From contig CM060733.1 of NCBI GenBank assembly GCA_030704615.1, positions 57,474,001-57,538,000 on the forward strand: a DNA stretch of 64,000 nucleotides, given 5' to 3'. Under the pieces are notes generated by a model. The model ran no database searches. It saw only the letters and a list, made by a program, of their open reading frames with translations, and was not told where the DNA came from. Below are positions 20,357-31,973 of this stretch, one piece after another (position 1 is the stretch's first letter; each line of letters begins with the position of its first letter). The position numbers and the translations under genes were made by a program. Origin of the DNA: Takakia lepidozioides. Taxonomy: Eukaryota; Streptophyta; Takakiopsida; Takakiales; Takakiaceae.

Positions 20357-22975
20357 TCATTCTTCCTCGTTCTCGTCCCACACCCGTTGTTGTATTGCAT
20401 CAAATGAAGACATATACTCTGTCATGAAGCCCAGGGCTTCGTCGCGGATGTAGCCCTCCGCCATACTCCCCTCTGGCCGTGCCATGTTGCGTACATACCC
20501 CTTCAGATCCTTCATGTACCTCTCCATGGGGTACATCCACCGGCTGGCTACGGGCCCACACACATGCAACTCCTCTACAAGATGCACTAGCAAGTGTGTC
20601 ATGACGTCAAAGAATGATGGAGGGAATTCTTTCTCCAGCAAACATAGGGTCATAGCCACATCCTCATGCAACGATGTAATGTCCCTCGGATCCCACACCT
20701 TCGCACAAATCTTCCTAAACACTCGACTTACACGCATTATGGCTGTTCGAGGACCTGGCGCCATCGTACCCCGAATGCACACTGGCAAAATCTGTTGCAT
20801 CATCACGTGTAGATCATGTGACTTCATCCCCGACCATTTCTTGTTTATGGCATGCTTTTGGAAAGCACCCGAGAATCCGGTTGGCACTTTCATGGCTCCC
20901 AATGTCTTCAAAAAATCCTCTTGCTCTGATTTGGTCAGGACGTATGATGCTGCTGGCATGAGCACTTTGCCTGGTCTATTTGGATCAGGCCTTAGCCACA
21001 GATGTGACCGTATCCCTTCAATCTCCATGTCCTTTCGTACGTTTATCGTATCCTTCTCCCCAAAGATAGTCTTCAGAATGTTCTCGCAGAAGTTCTTCTC
21101 ACAATGCATGGGGTCCAGGAGGTACCGCTGCAAGAGGTTCTGAAATGCCAAATGTCCTCCCATGAGACCAAGTTCTATGGGCAAAAAAAGTAGAATATGT
21201 GGCAGAAGTTGTCCATGTTACTACATTCTGCTTTCAACAACTCCACGATCCTCTCCACAGTGAGGTGTACGACTTCAACATCTACTGCATAGTAGTTACA
21301 CTGACTTATGAGTTGGTGGAAGGACTCCTGACAGTAAAGGTAATTCCAGGAAGCACAATGTGAAAGAAAGTGAGTGAATGGGGGGGGGATTCATGCACCT
21401 TCCAATATGGCAAATCCCAAAGGATTGTCCAGCGCTTCACCCCGTGCTCCATGGCTGGATCCGCACTACTTCCTTCTCTCCCTCCAATCTCCATGAACGC
21501 CTCTTTCTCCTTTGCAAATTGCAATGTCTCCTCCGGTGTCACAGCATTTGGTGCCATTCTCTTTTCAACACATCCATTGAAGTGCCTTCCTGTTCATCGG
21601 TAGGGGTGGTTTCTTGCAAGGTAACGTCGATGCCCCATGTATATTGTCTTCCCCAATGGCTTTGAGTGCCGTGAATCCACATAGGGCCCACAAATGGGGC
21701 ACCCTTTGTAGCCCTTTGTCTTGCAACCCGCAACAAGGCCATATGCGGGGAAATCGTGGATTGACCACATGAGTATGGCACGGAGGGTGAAACTCCGTTG
21801 CCCTACTGGTTTCAAAATGTCGTAAGCTTCAACTCCAATCCATAGTTCTTGTAGCTCTTCAATCAATGGTTGCAAATACACATCTATGTTTGCATTTGTC
21901 GCGGACTCCTTGCCTGGAATCAAAGAGACAACATGACAAAGAATTTCTTTGTTGTCAACCATGGTGGCAGGTTGTATGCCACCAACTGCATGGGCCATGT
22001 GGACCATGTGCAGCTCTTTGATCCGTATGGGTTTACTCTTTCCGTAGATACAGCCAATCGCACATTGCGTGGGTCCTCGGCGAAATCGGGCCAAGTTGCA
22101 TCTATATGCTTCCACGCAAGGGAATCTGGGACATGCCTTACCAAACCATCATTTGAGGCATTCCTGGAATGCCAAGTCATGAGCTCACTAATGGTCTTGC
22201 ATTTGTACATTTGTAATAGACGGGGGATAAGGGGAAAGTGCCTCAACACCTTGGCTGGCTGTTGTAACCTGCCCACATCATGGTATCGGGCTGCACCGCA
22301 TTTGGGGCACTCCATAGCGTCCTTGTACTCTCTTCTAAAAAGTACATGTCCTTTTGGACATGCATGTATTTTCACGTAGTTGAGGCCGAGCTTCCCAATC
22401 ATTTGGTTGGCCATGTGACAGCTTTTTGGCATTTCATTTGGTTGTGGAAGCAAGTTCAGCCGAAGCAAAGAGAACAACTCGTCCACAAAATGGTCTGAGA
22501 CACCGTGGGTTGTGCACAAGTTCATCAACAGCATGGTGGCAGCAAGCTTTGTGGATTTGCATCCCTCGTACAGTGGCACACATGCTTCTTCTAGTGTCAT
22601 GTGTGCAGAATTCAATTCTCCATCTCCACCTCCTTCCACGCCTTCCCCCACGTGAATGCCTTCATTTCCTGCGTCATCACCATCCCCAGTTGTCGCAGCG
22701 CCGTCCCCCTCTTCAGCATCGTCCATGATGTGGAATGCTTCCTGCAACATTCGAGTAATCTCCACCCCTCCATCCATGCCTGGTTCATGTCTTGCGCCCA
22801 TGACATAGTCCTCGTCTGGCCTGTCTGTATGGCTCCCTCGGGGGTGTGCATTGTCCAATTGTGCCCACTCCTCATCGTCTTCGTCTACAGGTCCATCTCC
22901 AATCCACACCCGAAATGCTTCATGTCTTTTGTGGTGAAGGAGATGTGTGCGCACACCGTCCTCAGATCTACTTGT
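20357..22975 (-). CDS. CACTA TNP2-type transposase, N-terminal, core and DUF4218 parts
   Basis: On the minus strand the N terminus has HLLHHKRHEAFRVWIGDGP, the transposase-associated region. Acidic linkers, a Cys pair (CPKCGAARYHD) and the tnp2 core follow: NIDVYLQPLIEELQELW, AILMWSIHDFPAYGLVAG and GCPICGP. A middle exon (21557-21306) ends in LPYWK at a splice donor. The last exon here (about 21215-20357) carries LLDPMHCEKNFCENILKTIF and the DUF4218-like block PPSFFDVMTHLLVHLVEEL with RWMYPMERYMKDLKGYVRN and ARPEGSMAEGYI. The protein would bind CACTA ends and catalyse excision and integration in the nucleus. The domain set is complete, with two or three introns or frame breaks. Confidence 0.85.
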
Positions 22976-24224
22976 AGTTGAAGTGTGAACAACCTGACTA
23001 CAAGGCCAGAACCTGCGCCACTTGTCTTAGCGGCCATCTCCAAATCACGTTTCGGCGGACAATCCCGTTCCGTTGCCGTGAAATTGCACCGTGGCGGGAA
23101 GGGAGTCCATTTGTGTGGCTCTATCACCATGGCGGGAAGGGGAGCATGTTAAAAATGGAGCATCGCCCTGCCACTTCACTCATTTGCTGTTTGCAGCTTC
23201 TTCCACCATCTTTCTTACTTAATTCTAATTCTTGCAATGCTGCCCTTGAGACGGCAACTGCAAGTGACCGGATCCTTTGATCGTCGCATTCAAAGACACT
23301 TACGTGTAGCAGATCGCAGACCCCCAAATGCCTGGAGAGAAAGCCAGAGGGCAGTCAATGCATGCACGGTTGTTTTGCACTGGTTGGGACGGAGTGGGGT
23401 GCAGAGGAGGCGTGATGTGCCCGAGTTCGCATGCCTAGCATCCTGCAGCCGGCGGCTTTTGCACGTTGGGCAGCAGTACCCTCTGCTGTATGATTACCAT
23501 TTGTGGTACAGACTCACCGGCCTCCCCTGTCCACTTGGGTCTTGGGACAACGACTTATGGAGTATGTAGACAGAGTTGCATGTCGCGCAGGTACACCAAA
23601 ATCTCCCATGTAACATAAACCCATTTCTCATTCATGCTTGCATGTGATCCACGGGGTAATTTCCATGTTCTCCCAGCTGATGTGGGTTCGCAAATTCTCG
23701 GTGTGTAGGTGTGTGTGTGAGGACCTCAACCTGGCATGGTGCGATGGGTGTCGAATGGACCCTTCTCTGCGATGGGAGAACCACTACAGTTGAGTTTGTT
23801 TTTGCTGAATCATTTGGCAGAGCACTGTGTTCACTTCTCACACATCATGCGCATTTTCTCCAAGAATGCATGTAAAGCGGAGCCATACACGGCATCATTG
23901 CAGTGTGTTTCTTTCGCCTAATTTTGAACGAAAAAAAGTTAACGGATCCATGTCAGTTGTGTGAATCACTATATCTAGTTGTCTGGAGGATTGTAAGTGG
24001 TTTAGGGTTTAACGTCTCAAAGTCGAAAATGCCATAGTGTCGGATGCACGACACGTGTTCATATTTGAAATCAACAACGGCCGGATCTTCACTACAGATC
24101 GGGGGGGGGGTGTGTGATCACACTCCCCTCCTTGTCCTTCTTTCCTCCTTTGCATGTCTTGGTCTTCCTCGCTCGTCTTTGTCTTGGTCATGGTCTAAGT
24201 CCTCGCTCGTCTTCATCTTTGTCA
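22976..24224. other. Spacer between the divergent CACTA genes
   Basis: I see no supported protein. The stretch probably contains the 5' untranslated exons and shared promoter of the two divergent genes. A run of 10 G occurs at 24100-24110. An apparent CACTACAG at 24086 is not a terminus. Confidence 0.4.
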
Positions 24225-24530
24225 TGGTCTATGTCCACGCCTAGTAAGAAGCGCTTGACCGCCAAGGCAGCATCACCTCCTCCCACTTCTGCACATTCCA
24301 GCCCCGCGGTGCGAAGGAGCCCCCGCCTGGCTCGACTGAATCCGGTACAGATGGCGTCGGTGCGAGAGGGAAGGCAGAGCGGTGGGCGGTCTTTGAGTTT
24401 GGATTTTGACACAAGCGAGTATAGCATGGGCGACGATGATGAGGTGGAGGACAGTTCGGAGGAAATTGCACCTCCATCTGCAGAGTCTCTCCAAAAGGTG
24501 CGCAAACGGCACAAAACCGCTGTGCATGAG
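24225..24530 (+). CDS. CACTA accessory gene, first exon (acidic and basic, disordered)
   Basis: The start ATGTCCACGCCTAGTAAG at about 24231 opens a Lys-, Ser- and Pro-rich stretch (RRSPRLARLNP) followed by acidic DDDEVEDSSEEIAPPSAES. The exon ends at CATGAG|GTGAGT, a good donor. Such charged N termini are common in the second gene of CACTA elements, whose product binds subterminal repeats. Later exons resume beyond the LINE insertion. The assignment to one gene with the HAD exons is inferred from strand, order and splice sites. Confidence 0.5.
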
Positions 24531-24574
24531 GTGAGTTCTACCCCTACTTGTGTTCTTGTTTTCTGGGCGTTGAG

Positions 24575-25990
24575 TTCTCCTGAAACTGAAACTGGGATGC
24601 ACATATCCACAAAGTTGTTTAAACGGATGTCGTAGTATACAGGGCAGTAGAAGAAGAAGTGTTCTTCAGTTTCAATTTCCTTGCTGCGCCCTATGCAAGC
24701 TGGACATAGGCGGTCCTCCCGTTGCAGGTTTTCCCATCTGCCAGTCTCTATCCGTAGGTTGTGGGAACCCACCCTAAACCGCCCCAATGCCCTCAAGAGG
24801 GAAGGAGGTAAGGGTGCTGAAAGGTAATTTGGTCTGAAGATTCTATCATCGCGGAGCACCAAGAATGTCTCTCGATAGAAGTGGAGCTTTGTTGTGAGAT
24901 TGGGTAGCATCCAAGTTCTCTTGACATGTAATTCCATAAGCTCTCTCCGAATGAGTCTGTTGCGGTCATGTCTGGATGTTATGTCCACCTCATGTGGGTT
25001 CATTGGTAATAGGAAAGCAGTAGAAAGTCCGTTACGTTTCAATAAACTGTCCACTCGAGCATACCAGGAGTTCCCGAAACCTGCAGCTTTGAGCCTCATA
25101 GATGTTGTGAGGGCCCTTGCCACTAGCCCTTTGGGTGGAAGGGCCTGCAATCTATGGAGAAAGATTGTAAGCCTGAACTGTGCCTCGGATTGCAATGGTA
25201 CACATGCGAACTCTGCACCTAGGATCTGAGATGGAGTTGTGCTCCTGGCGCCAAGCATTGCTTGGAGAAAAGATGACTGTAATGGTTCCAAATTCTTTTC
25301 CCACCAGGAGACAGGGACACCAGGTGCCCAGAACTCACAACCATTGATGGTAGCAGGGCTGATGACGGTGTCAAACAACCACTTTTTGGTCGGGGGATGC
25401 CGCAGATGTATTTGCTTGCATTTGGCGTGAAGGCGGACGGAGGCCGCCTTACCTTTAGTCAATCTGTCCAAGGCAGTGGCTGCAAAGTGAAACTTGGGGG
25501 AGTGGATAACCAGACCTAGGTACCGGTATGATTTGACAATCTCAATTTCCTGCTGGTTGAAGATGAATCTACGATCAGCCTGGCCATTGAAGACCATGAT
25601 CTTGGTCTTGCTAAGATTGACTTGCATCCCATAGTCTTTGCAGAACTGTTCCAAAATTTTGATATGGCGTTGCAGAAAGACCGGGGATTGTGCCAAAAGG
25701 GCAACATCATCAGCGTAGAGGAGATGTGATTGGGCAGAAAATGAAGTTAGGCATAAAACATCCCTGAACATGTTTTCAATTTGTGTCATGGGGGAGGACA
25801 TCGTGGAAAAACCTTCAGGTCTACCACTGTGTGCAGAGGGATTAGTTTTTAGGTCAAGGAAATGTTGATTTGTCACGTCATTGCACCTGAGTTGGAGTAC
25901 GCATTTGCTATATGCGTTGATAACTCCAACGAGGCTAGGTCTGCAATATCCTTTCAATTGAATTGTGTCTGCACCTGTGTTTACCAACAT
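24575..25990 (-). mobile_element. LINE fragment, reverse transcriptase C-terminal half
   Basis: The minus-strand frame begins near 25990. It contains SHLLYADDVALLAQSP (catalytic YADD at about 25715), then LSKTKIMVFNG, YRYLGLVIHS and a long thumb region. Near the end is a zinc-finger-like CPACIGRS...EEHFFFYCPVYYD, typical of plant LINE ORF2 ends. The 5' two thirds (endonuclease and first reverse transcriptase motifs) are missing. The open frame runs past 24575 only because the opposite strand of the neighbouring exon happens to stay open. No poly-A tail or target duplication was found. It lies in the first intron of the CACTA accessory gene. Confidence 0.85.
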
Positions 25991-26353
25991 TGAGAGTCTT
26001 TAGGACTTTTGGGGCTCCGTTGCTGGGCTCCGCCATACAGCCATTTGCTGATTGTGTGAATAGATGTCCACTGGATATGTGCAAAACCCGGATGGATGTT
26101 CTGTTTCCTGGTAAGTTTCATGTGGTACTGATGTGAACCCGCCCACATTCTGTTTCTTCACCAATGAATGGGCTTACATGTTATGAGGACATTCTGTCCC
26201 TCTCCTTTTCAGTTTTTGGCACTTGCACTGCAGGAGAGTGGGTTTGAGGTCAGCCAATCCATAGTTGTGGTTGTGGGATGGTTTGTGCTCTGGTGACGTT
26301 GTGTTCAGTAGGACTACAGCTGATGCACCTTGTGTGTGGGATGTTTTTGGCAG

Positions 26354-27172
26354 CGGAAGGGGAGTGAAGCTGCAGCAAAGCACTCACAGCCACCACACAA
26401 TGCCAACCAACACCAACCTTGGCACCCACCCCCTGCCGGATGGTCTCCACAACAGAGTGCACCATGGGGAGCCCCCCCTGCTTCGGGGTCATGGCGCTGG
26501 CTTCCTGATGTTGCCACGTCACAATGGGGGCCTCCCACATCTCCATACGGCCCTCCCCCCTCCGGCACACATCAGTCACCCCCCACAACGTATGACGGCG
26601 CTGCTCCAGAGCATGGGGGCAGGAAACGGACATCAGAGCTGAGGAAGGAACGACGTCATGCCATGAAACAATGGGAAGGAGATGGAGAGGGAAGGGTGGC
26701 TGCAGGGCTAAAGCGCCACAAGGTGGAGGTGCATGGAAATGGAGTCATCAATGCTGGCTGCGAAGGTAAGGAACACTGGCAGCGTGATTTGCATGGCCTG
26801 GCATTGCGTTACCTTGACTCAAGCGTACAAGACATTGACCAGCAGTCCCAGAGTGCCATGTCAACAGTAATAGAGGGCATAAATGGAATGTACGAGTACA
26901 CACCTATCCCTGCCAATTGTGATTTTATAGTGAAGCAATGTGGGAAGATAATGAAAGGAGAAAGAGCAAAACTGAAAGATAAATGGGCGAAGACTGGTGT
27001 GAGGCCAATGAACACTGAACCCGCCTATAGGGATAAGCTTGTTGCCTACTAGGAGTCCCCTCGTGGACTTGCAAAGGCTGAAGGGATGAAGCAAGCGCGT
27101 GCTTGTGTCACGAACCCCTCGCGTTGGGGCCGGGCAGGAGTTGCAGGCCAAGCAGCCCGTTTGGTAATCTCC
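26354..27172 (+). pseudogene. CACTA accessory gene, Pro/Gln-rich and helical exon with one stop
   Basis: After the acceptor TTGGCAG at 26353 the frame is rich in Pro, His and Gln, then basic (RKRTSELRKERRHAMKQW). It continues through HWQRDLHGLALRYLDSS, DKWAKTGVRPMNTE and DKLVAY to a TAG at about 27050. The same frame then goes on through ARACVTNPSRWGRAGVAGQA to a donor-like TTTG|GTAATC at about 27162. The second part resembles the DNA-binding second proteins of CACTA elements. An alternative donor GAAG|GTAAGG exists at 26766. The stop may be real decay or lie in an intron. Confidence 0.5.
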
Positions 27173-27642
27173 CTCACCCCCTTCTCATTGCTCTTACGTT
27201 GTGGCATGTTCTGATGGAAGAGACACCCACGAGTGGGTTTTATTGCTTGTGCAGAATTAGTTGTTATGTGATATGCAGGGCAGTGCTTTGTCCATATGCT
27301 CCTGGCATTTTGTACTGACAGTGTGTGGATGGGCAAATACAGAAAAGATGCAAAGCGCGGAGCCCGTCAATGTCCGAGCTCGGGGCAGAGTGCAAGAACG
27401 CTGCGACTGGCACCCCATCAGAGTCTGTTTTGAGCCAGGTATGTTTTGAAGTCCGGTTTCCATTCATGAATCTGTTGTTGTACTAAGATTTGGTGGGTAT
27501 GTGGGGCCCCCACGCATGGTACACGAGGGGTGTTATGCCAAACCTAGCCATCTCCGAATGCCTGAAATCCTGCACATTCGGCCTCTTCTTCTGGTTTTTA
27601 ACAGTACGGGTGGGTGTTTGTATGCGTAGGGAGCGGGGAACT

Positions 27643-28310
27643 CAATGGCAGGCATCGGGGCCCTGGAGAGGCTTGCGGCTCTCTCTGCGGAGCGGGAGAG
27701 GGGAATGGAAGCACAATTGAAGAAGATAGTGGAACTCATGATGGGGCAAAAAGGGGGTGTGACGGGTGGCATTATGGAAGACCCCCCTGCTGCGACCATT
27801 GTACCTGACAAGGAGGAAGTAATTGTAGTGGGTAGGGATGTGACAGAGGTCCGGGCTGTTGTTGATGATATTCACAGTGGGGGCAAGGTCCACTCGTTGA
27901 AGAGGGAGAGGTCCAGCAAGTTGGTGGGGATGACATGGACGATGGGGGGGTCATTGCTCATGATGGGGGAAAAGGGGAAGCTATAGGGGGAGAGGGTGGT
28001 AGTTTGCCTGGTCCAAGCTGCAGGGGGACCGAAACTTTGCCCTCCGGGGTGACTGTTGTCTCCCAACCCACTGAGGTGAGACCCCGTGACACCCCTTCAA
28101 AAGCTCCTTTCATAGAAAAGTCGAAACTAATTGTTCTAGACCTGAACGGGATCATGTGCCACTCTATTCCTAACTTTCAGCCCAACCCGAGGCGTCATTG
28201 GCCATGGGTGTTGACCACCAACAAGTATGTTTTCCCAAGGCCCCAGGTTTGCGAGTTTTTAAACCTTCTCTTCCGGTATTTCTACGTTGGGATATGGTCC
28301 TGTGCTTCCA
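27643..28310 (+). pseudogene. Captured HAD phosphatase-like (FCP1/NIF-type) domain, first part
   Basis: A coiled-coil-like start (ALERLAALSAERERGMEAQL) leads, after a frameshift at a G run near 27880-27900, into a Gly-rich linker and then KSKLIVLDLNGIM. This is the first motif of NIF/FCP1-like HAD phosphatases in the plant variant DLNG, where the second Asp of DxDx(T/V) is Asn. VFPRPQVCEFLNLLFRYFYV and GIWSCAS follow, the motif II region. The gypsy LTR starts at 28311 in the middle of this exon, which resumes at 35292. Family members dephosphorylate Ser residues of proteins such as the RNA polymerase II tail; the Asn variant makes activity uncertain. Confidence 0.65.
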
Positions 28311-29037
28311 ATGTCGCAGCCCTTTGCCTTGAGGGCAGGGGGGTCGGGACACATGAGGGGCTGCCCCTGTAGTGGGGGCATCGGCAGCGATAGATATGGG
28401 GGGCTGAAGCACCCTTGAGTACCCAAGGCACTCAAGGAGGCGGAGGCGCTCACTAGGTGGAGCCCCGCACACCAGGTTGCGGTGGGGGTGGCTCCACAAG
28501 GGGTGGTGGTAGCTTAGCGGGACTTAGTGGGGGTGGCATAGGACTCACCATGGGGGCGGAGACCTCGTGGTGGGAGTCGTGGGGAGTCTTGGGACTCATC
28601 ACGGTCCATAGGGGCCGTGATGAGTGGGCCAAGACTCACCGCGACTCATCACCGGGAGTCGAGGGTTTTCGTGGTGGTTCGCCATAAAATAGCATGGCTG
28701 GTTATGAAACCCCCGCGGACAGCTACAGAAGTATATATAGGGAGTAGTAACCCCGAGAACGGTGCAAGCCCGTTGGTGACCAAAAACTAGTGAGTAAGCG
28801 AGCGAGCCGGAAAGCGGCCAAAGAGTGGGGAGCTGTTCCGGACTACCACCTACCAAAGGGAATTCTCCTAGTCCCAAATAGGTGGAGGGTTTAGAGGGAA
28901 GCGGAAGGGGACCGTTATGTCCCGGTGAGCAGCCGAAACTCCAAGTTGGCCCGGCGGCCAGGTTGGGAGTCAGGCGCGCGCATCAAAGCGAGTAACTATG
29001 ACTTGAAGGGGAGTTTACCGAAGTGAGGTGTGCGACA
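28311..29037 (+). repeat. Gypsy 5' LTR
   Basis: It is 727 bp, TGTCGCAG to GTGCGACA. TATATATAGGGAG at about 28731 is a likely TATA box of the retrotransposon promoter. Confidence 0.95.
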
Positions 29038-29093
29038 TTTGGTATCAGAGCTTAGAGTTCAGTACGCAATCGTCCTTGGGATTGACCTCACCA

Positions 29094-31973
29094 TGGGGTC
29101 GGGCAAGCCGAAGCGAAAGCGGAACGGCCCAAAAGATGATGATCCCGGTGAGCCCGATGGGGGCGACGTGTCACCGAGGCGGCCGTTTGAGGAAGCGATG
29201 AATGTTCCCGAAAACGAGGCCGCTCAGGAGCGGGAGGAATCCGAGGAGTCGGAGCCCGAGGAATCCTTGAGAGCTCCGACAAACCAAGAGATGCCTCCCA
29301 TGCCGGCAGCCTTTTGGGAAGGGTTGTTGGCGCAGTTTGGCGGGACGTTGAAAGACGTTGAAGGCGGCTAATGCCACTTCCACTAAGGCAAAGTTTAAGG
29401 TGAAGCCTAAGGAACCCGGCACCTTCGAGGGCGTTTGAAACCGGAAGGCACTCAACACCTGGCTCCTGGAGCTAGAGCAGTACTTCCGGGCGGCCAAGTT
29501 GAGTGACGAGGATCGGGTGGAAGTGGCTCCCACCTATTTGAGGGGCTATGCTCAACAATGGTGGCAGAAACGCCTTCACGACCGAGGCCCAAGCCCGGAA
29601 ACCTTGAACTGGAGTGGGTTCAAGGAATTGATGAAGAGACAGTTTGTGCCCCTCAACGCATCCTGGCTTGCCCGGGACAAGATGAGGAATTTGAAGCAAA
29701 CAGACGACATTCGGGGGTATGTCCAGGCTTTCAATGTGCTGTTGCTCGAAGTCGCGGACATGGCAGAACCAGAAATGGTCTTCAACTTTGTGGCAGGACT
29801 GGCCCCATGGGCTAGGCGGAAGTTGGAGGAGAAGCCACCCAAGACTTTGAACGAGGCAATTGAGAGAGCTGAATGTTTCTCGGATGTCCCTAGGGGTGAG
29901 AGACAAGGCCGTACGGAGCTGAACCACAAGAAGACCCGGCGGGAAGGTGACTCCTCCCGACCGGAAAAGAAGTGGGATAGGCCACGCGGCGAAAATGGCA
30001 CGTGGAAATCGAAGGGAGGTCCTTCACACGTCAAGGCGGCACCCGGTGCTTCGAAAGGAAAAGCGGGTGGAGCGGCTTATGGCGGACAGAAGGCGACCTT
30101 TGATGGAGTGTGTTTCAATTGCGGGGAGCCCGGGCACATGGCCAAGAAGTGCACGAAGCCCCGGCAATTGAACATGACTCGGGCGACCACGGAGCTGTCA
30201 GAAGATACCATCAGTCGCTTGGTGGAAGCGGTAGTCGCCAGGACTTGCAAGGTAGGCAACTATTCTTGTGAGTTGTATCAGGAAACTGGCGCCCTGCGAA
30301 AAGGGAGTCAATTATTGTTCGTGGATGGGATAATATCCGGAACTAACGTGTCGTTGTTGGTGGACACAGGAGCGTCGCACTCCTTTATGACGCCGGTGGC
30401 GGCGCGAAAGTTGGGACTCCCGACAAGTGACGTGGGGGCCTCTATTGAGGTGCGCTCTGCCAAAGGAGAACCTCAGTTGGCGACAAGGTTGGCGTTTGAT
30501 GTTCCTCTTCAACTGGGGAGTTGGGAGGGACGTGAGAACTTCACTATCTGCGAGATCGATGGAGTGGATCTCATTTTAGGGATGACCTTTTTGAGCAAAT
30601 CCGGAGCGGTCATAGATGGCCGCAAGAGAGTAGTCACGCTCCCATGTGGGAATGGTGACGAGGTTTTACGAGTGTCGGAAACGCCCAAATCCGTGGGAGG
30701 GCGAATAAACCTTCTGTCAGCAAAGGAGTGGGCCGTGGAGGAGGCACACGAGTCCCAGTTTTTGCTTTACATTAGAGAAGTGAAAGGAGAAGGCGATGGG
30801 GAGCCGAGCCCAGATTGGATCAAGGGGATTTTGGAGAAATACCAGGATGTGATGCCGGAGGACTTACCAAGCGGCTTGCCACCGCGAAGAGGAGTTGACC
30901 ACAAGATTGAGGTGATACCGGGAGCGGGACCGCCTGCCAAGGCGCCCTACCGGTTGAGCCACAGAGAGTTGGTCGAGCTGAAGACTCAGCTCAAGGATCT
31001 AATGTCAAAGGGGTACATCCGGCCGAGTAAGTCACCTTACGGAGCCCCGGTGCTATTTGCAGACAAGAAGGATGGGACGCTGCGGATGTGTGTCGATTAC
31101 AGGGCTCTGAATAAGGTAACTATAAAAAACCGGTACCCTTTGCCAAGGATCGACGACCTCTTCGATCGGTTGGCAGGAGCGAAGTATTTCAGCCGGATCG
31201 ACTTGCGCTCCGGCTATCACCAAATTCGGGTGGCAGAAGGAGATGAGGAGAAGACCGCGTGCAGGACAAGGTATGGTTCATATGAGTTTTTGGTGATGCC
31301 TTTTGGGCTCACCAATGCACCAGCGACATTTAGCACGCTGATGAACAGCCTTTTCCAAGAGTGGTTGGATGACTTCGTGATCGTGTACATCGACGACATC
31401 TTGGTGTACTCGAAAACAAAGGAGGAGCACCTGGAGCATCTCAAAAGGGTGTTCCAGAAATTGCGAGAAGGGAAGCTGTATGCCAAAGCTTCAAAGTGCG
31501 AATTCGGGGTCACAAAAGTGGAGTTCTTGGGGCATGTGATTACACAGGATGGGATCAAAATGGATGACAGAAAGGTGAGGGCGATCTTGGACTGGGAGCC
31601 TCCGACTTCGGTCCCGGGAGTGCGATCCTTCCTAGGACTCGCCTCCTATTACCGGAAGTATGTGAGAAATTTTGCCAAGATCGCGGGGCCGCTGTCGGAC
31701 CTTCTGTGTAAATCCAAAGTCTGGGTATGGAACACATTTTGTGGCCAAGCTTTTGCTGAATTGAAGCAGCGGATGACGGAAGCTCCAGTCTTGAAAATCC
31801 CGGAGTTCGATCGTCCGTTTGAGATTCATACAGATGCATCGGACTTCGCAATTGGGGGTGTACTTATGCAAGATGGACGTCCAGTGGCTTACGAAAGTAA
31901 GAAACTGAATGAAGTGGAGCGACGGTGGCCGACGCACGGAAAAAGAGATGAAGGCGGTGGTGCATTGCCTTGA
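29094..31973 (+). CDS. Gypsy gag, protease and reverse transcriptase
   Basis: ATG at 29094 starts an acidic gag N terminus that shifts frame at about 29370. The long open frame runs 29499-31973. Its features in order are the gag core ([21 protein letters not shown]), the CCHC knuckle [14 protein letters not shown] (about 30112), the protease [10 protein letters not shown] (about 30360), the reverse transcriptase [33 protein letters not shown] and YIDDILVYS (about 31387), and the start of RNase H ([15 protein letters not shown]). A one-base break near 31935 puts the rest in another frame. Product roles are capsid, genome packaging, maturation and cDNA synthesis. Confidence 0.92.

Noticed and set aside
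24086-24120. CACTACAG at 24086 as the second CACTA terminus
   Set aside because: It lies between the two divergent CACTA genes, and the bases after it do not match the right end at 37283.
24188-24570. Extension of the LINE reading frame to 24188
   Set aside because: The family-like sequence ends soon after the terminal zinc finger; the rest is the opposite strand of the accessory gene's first exon.
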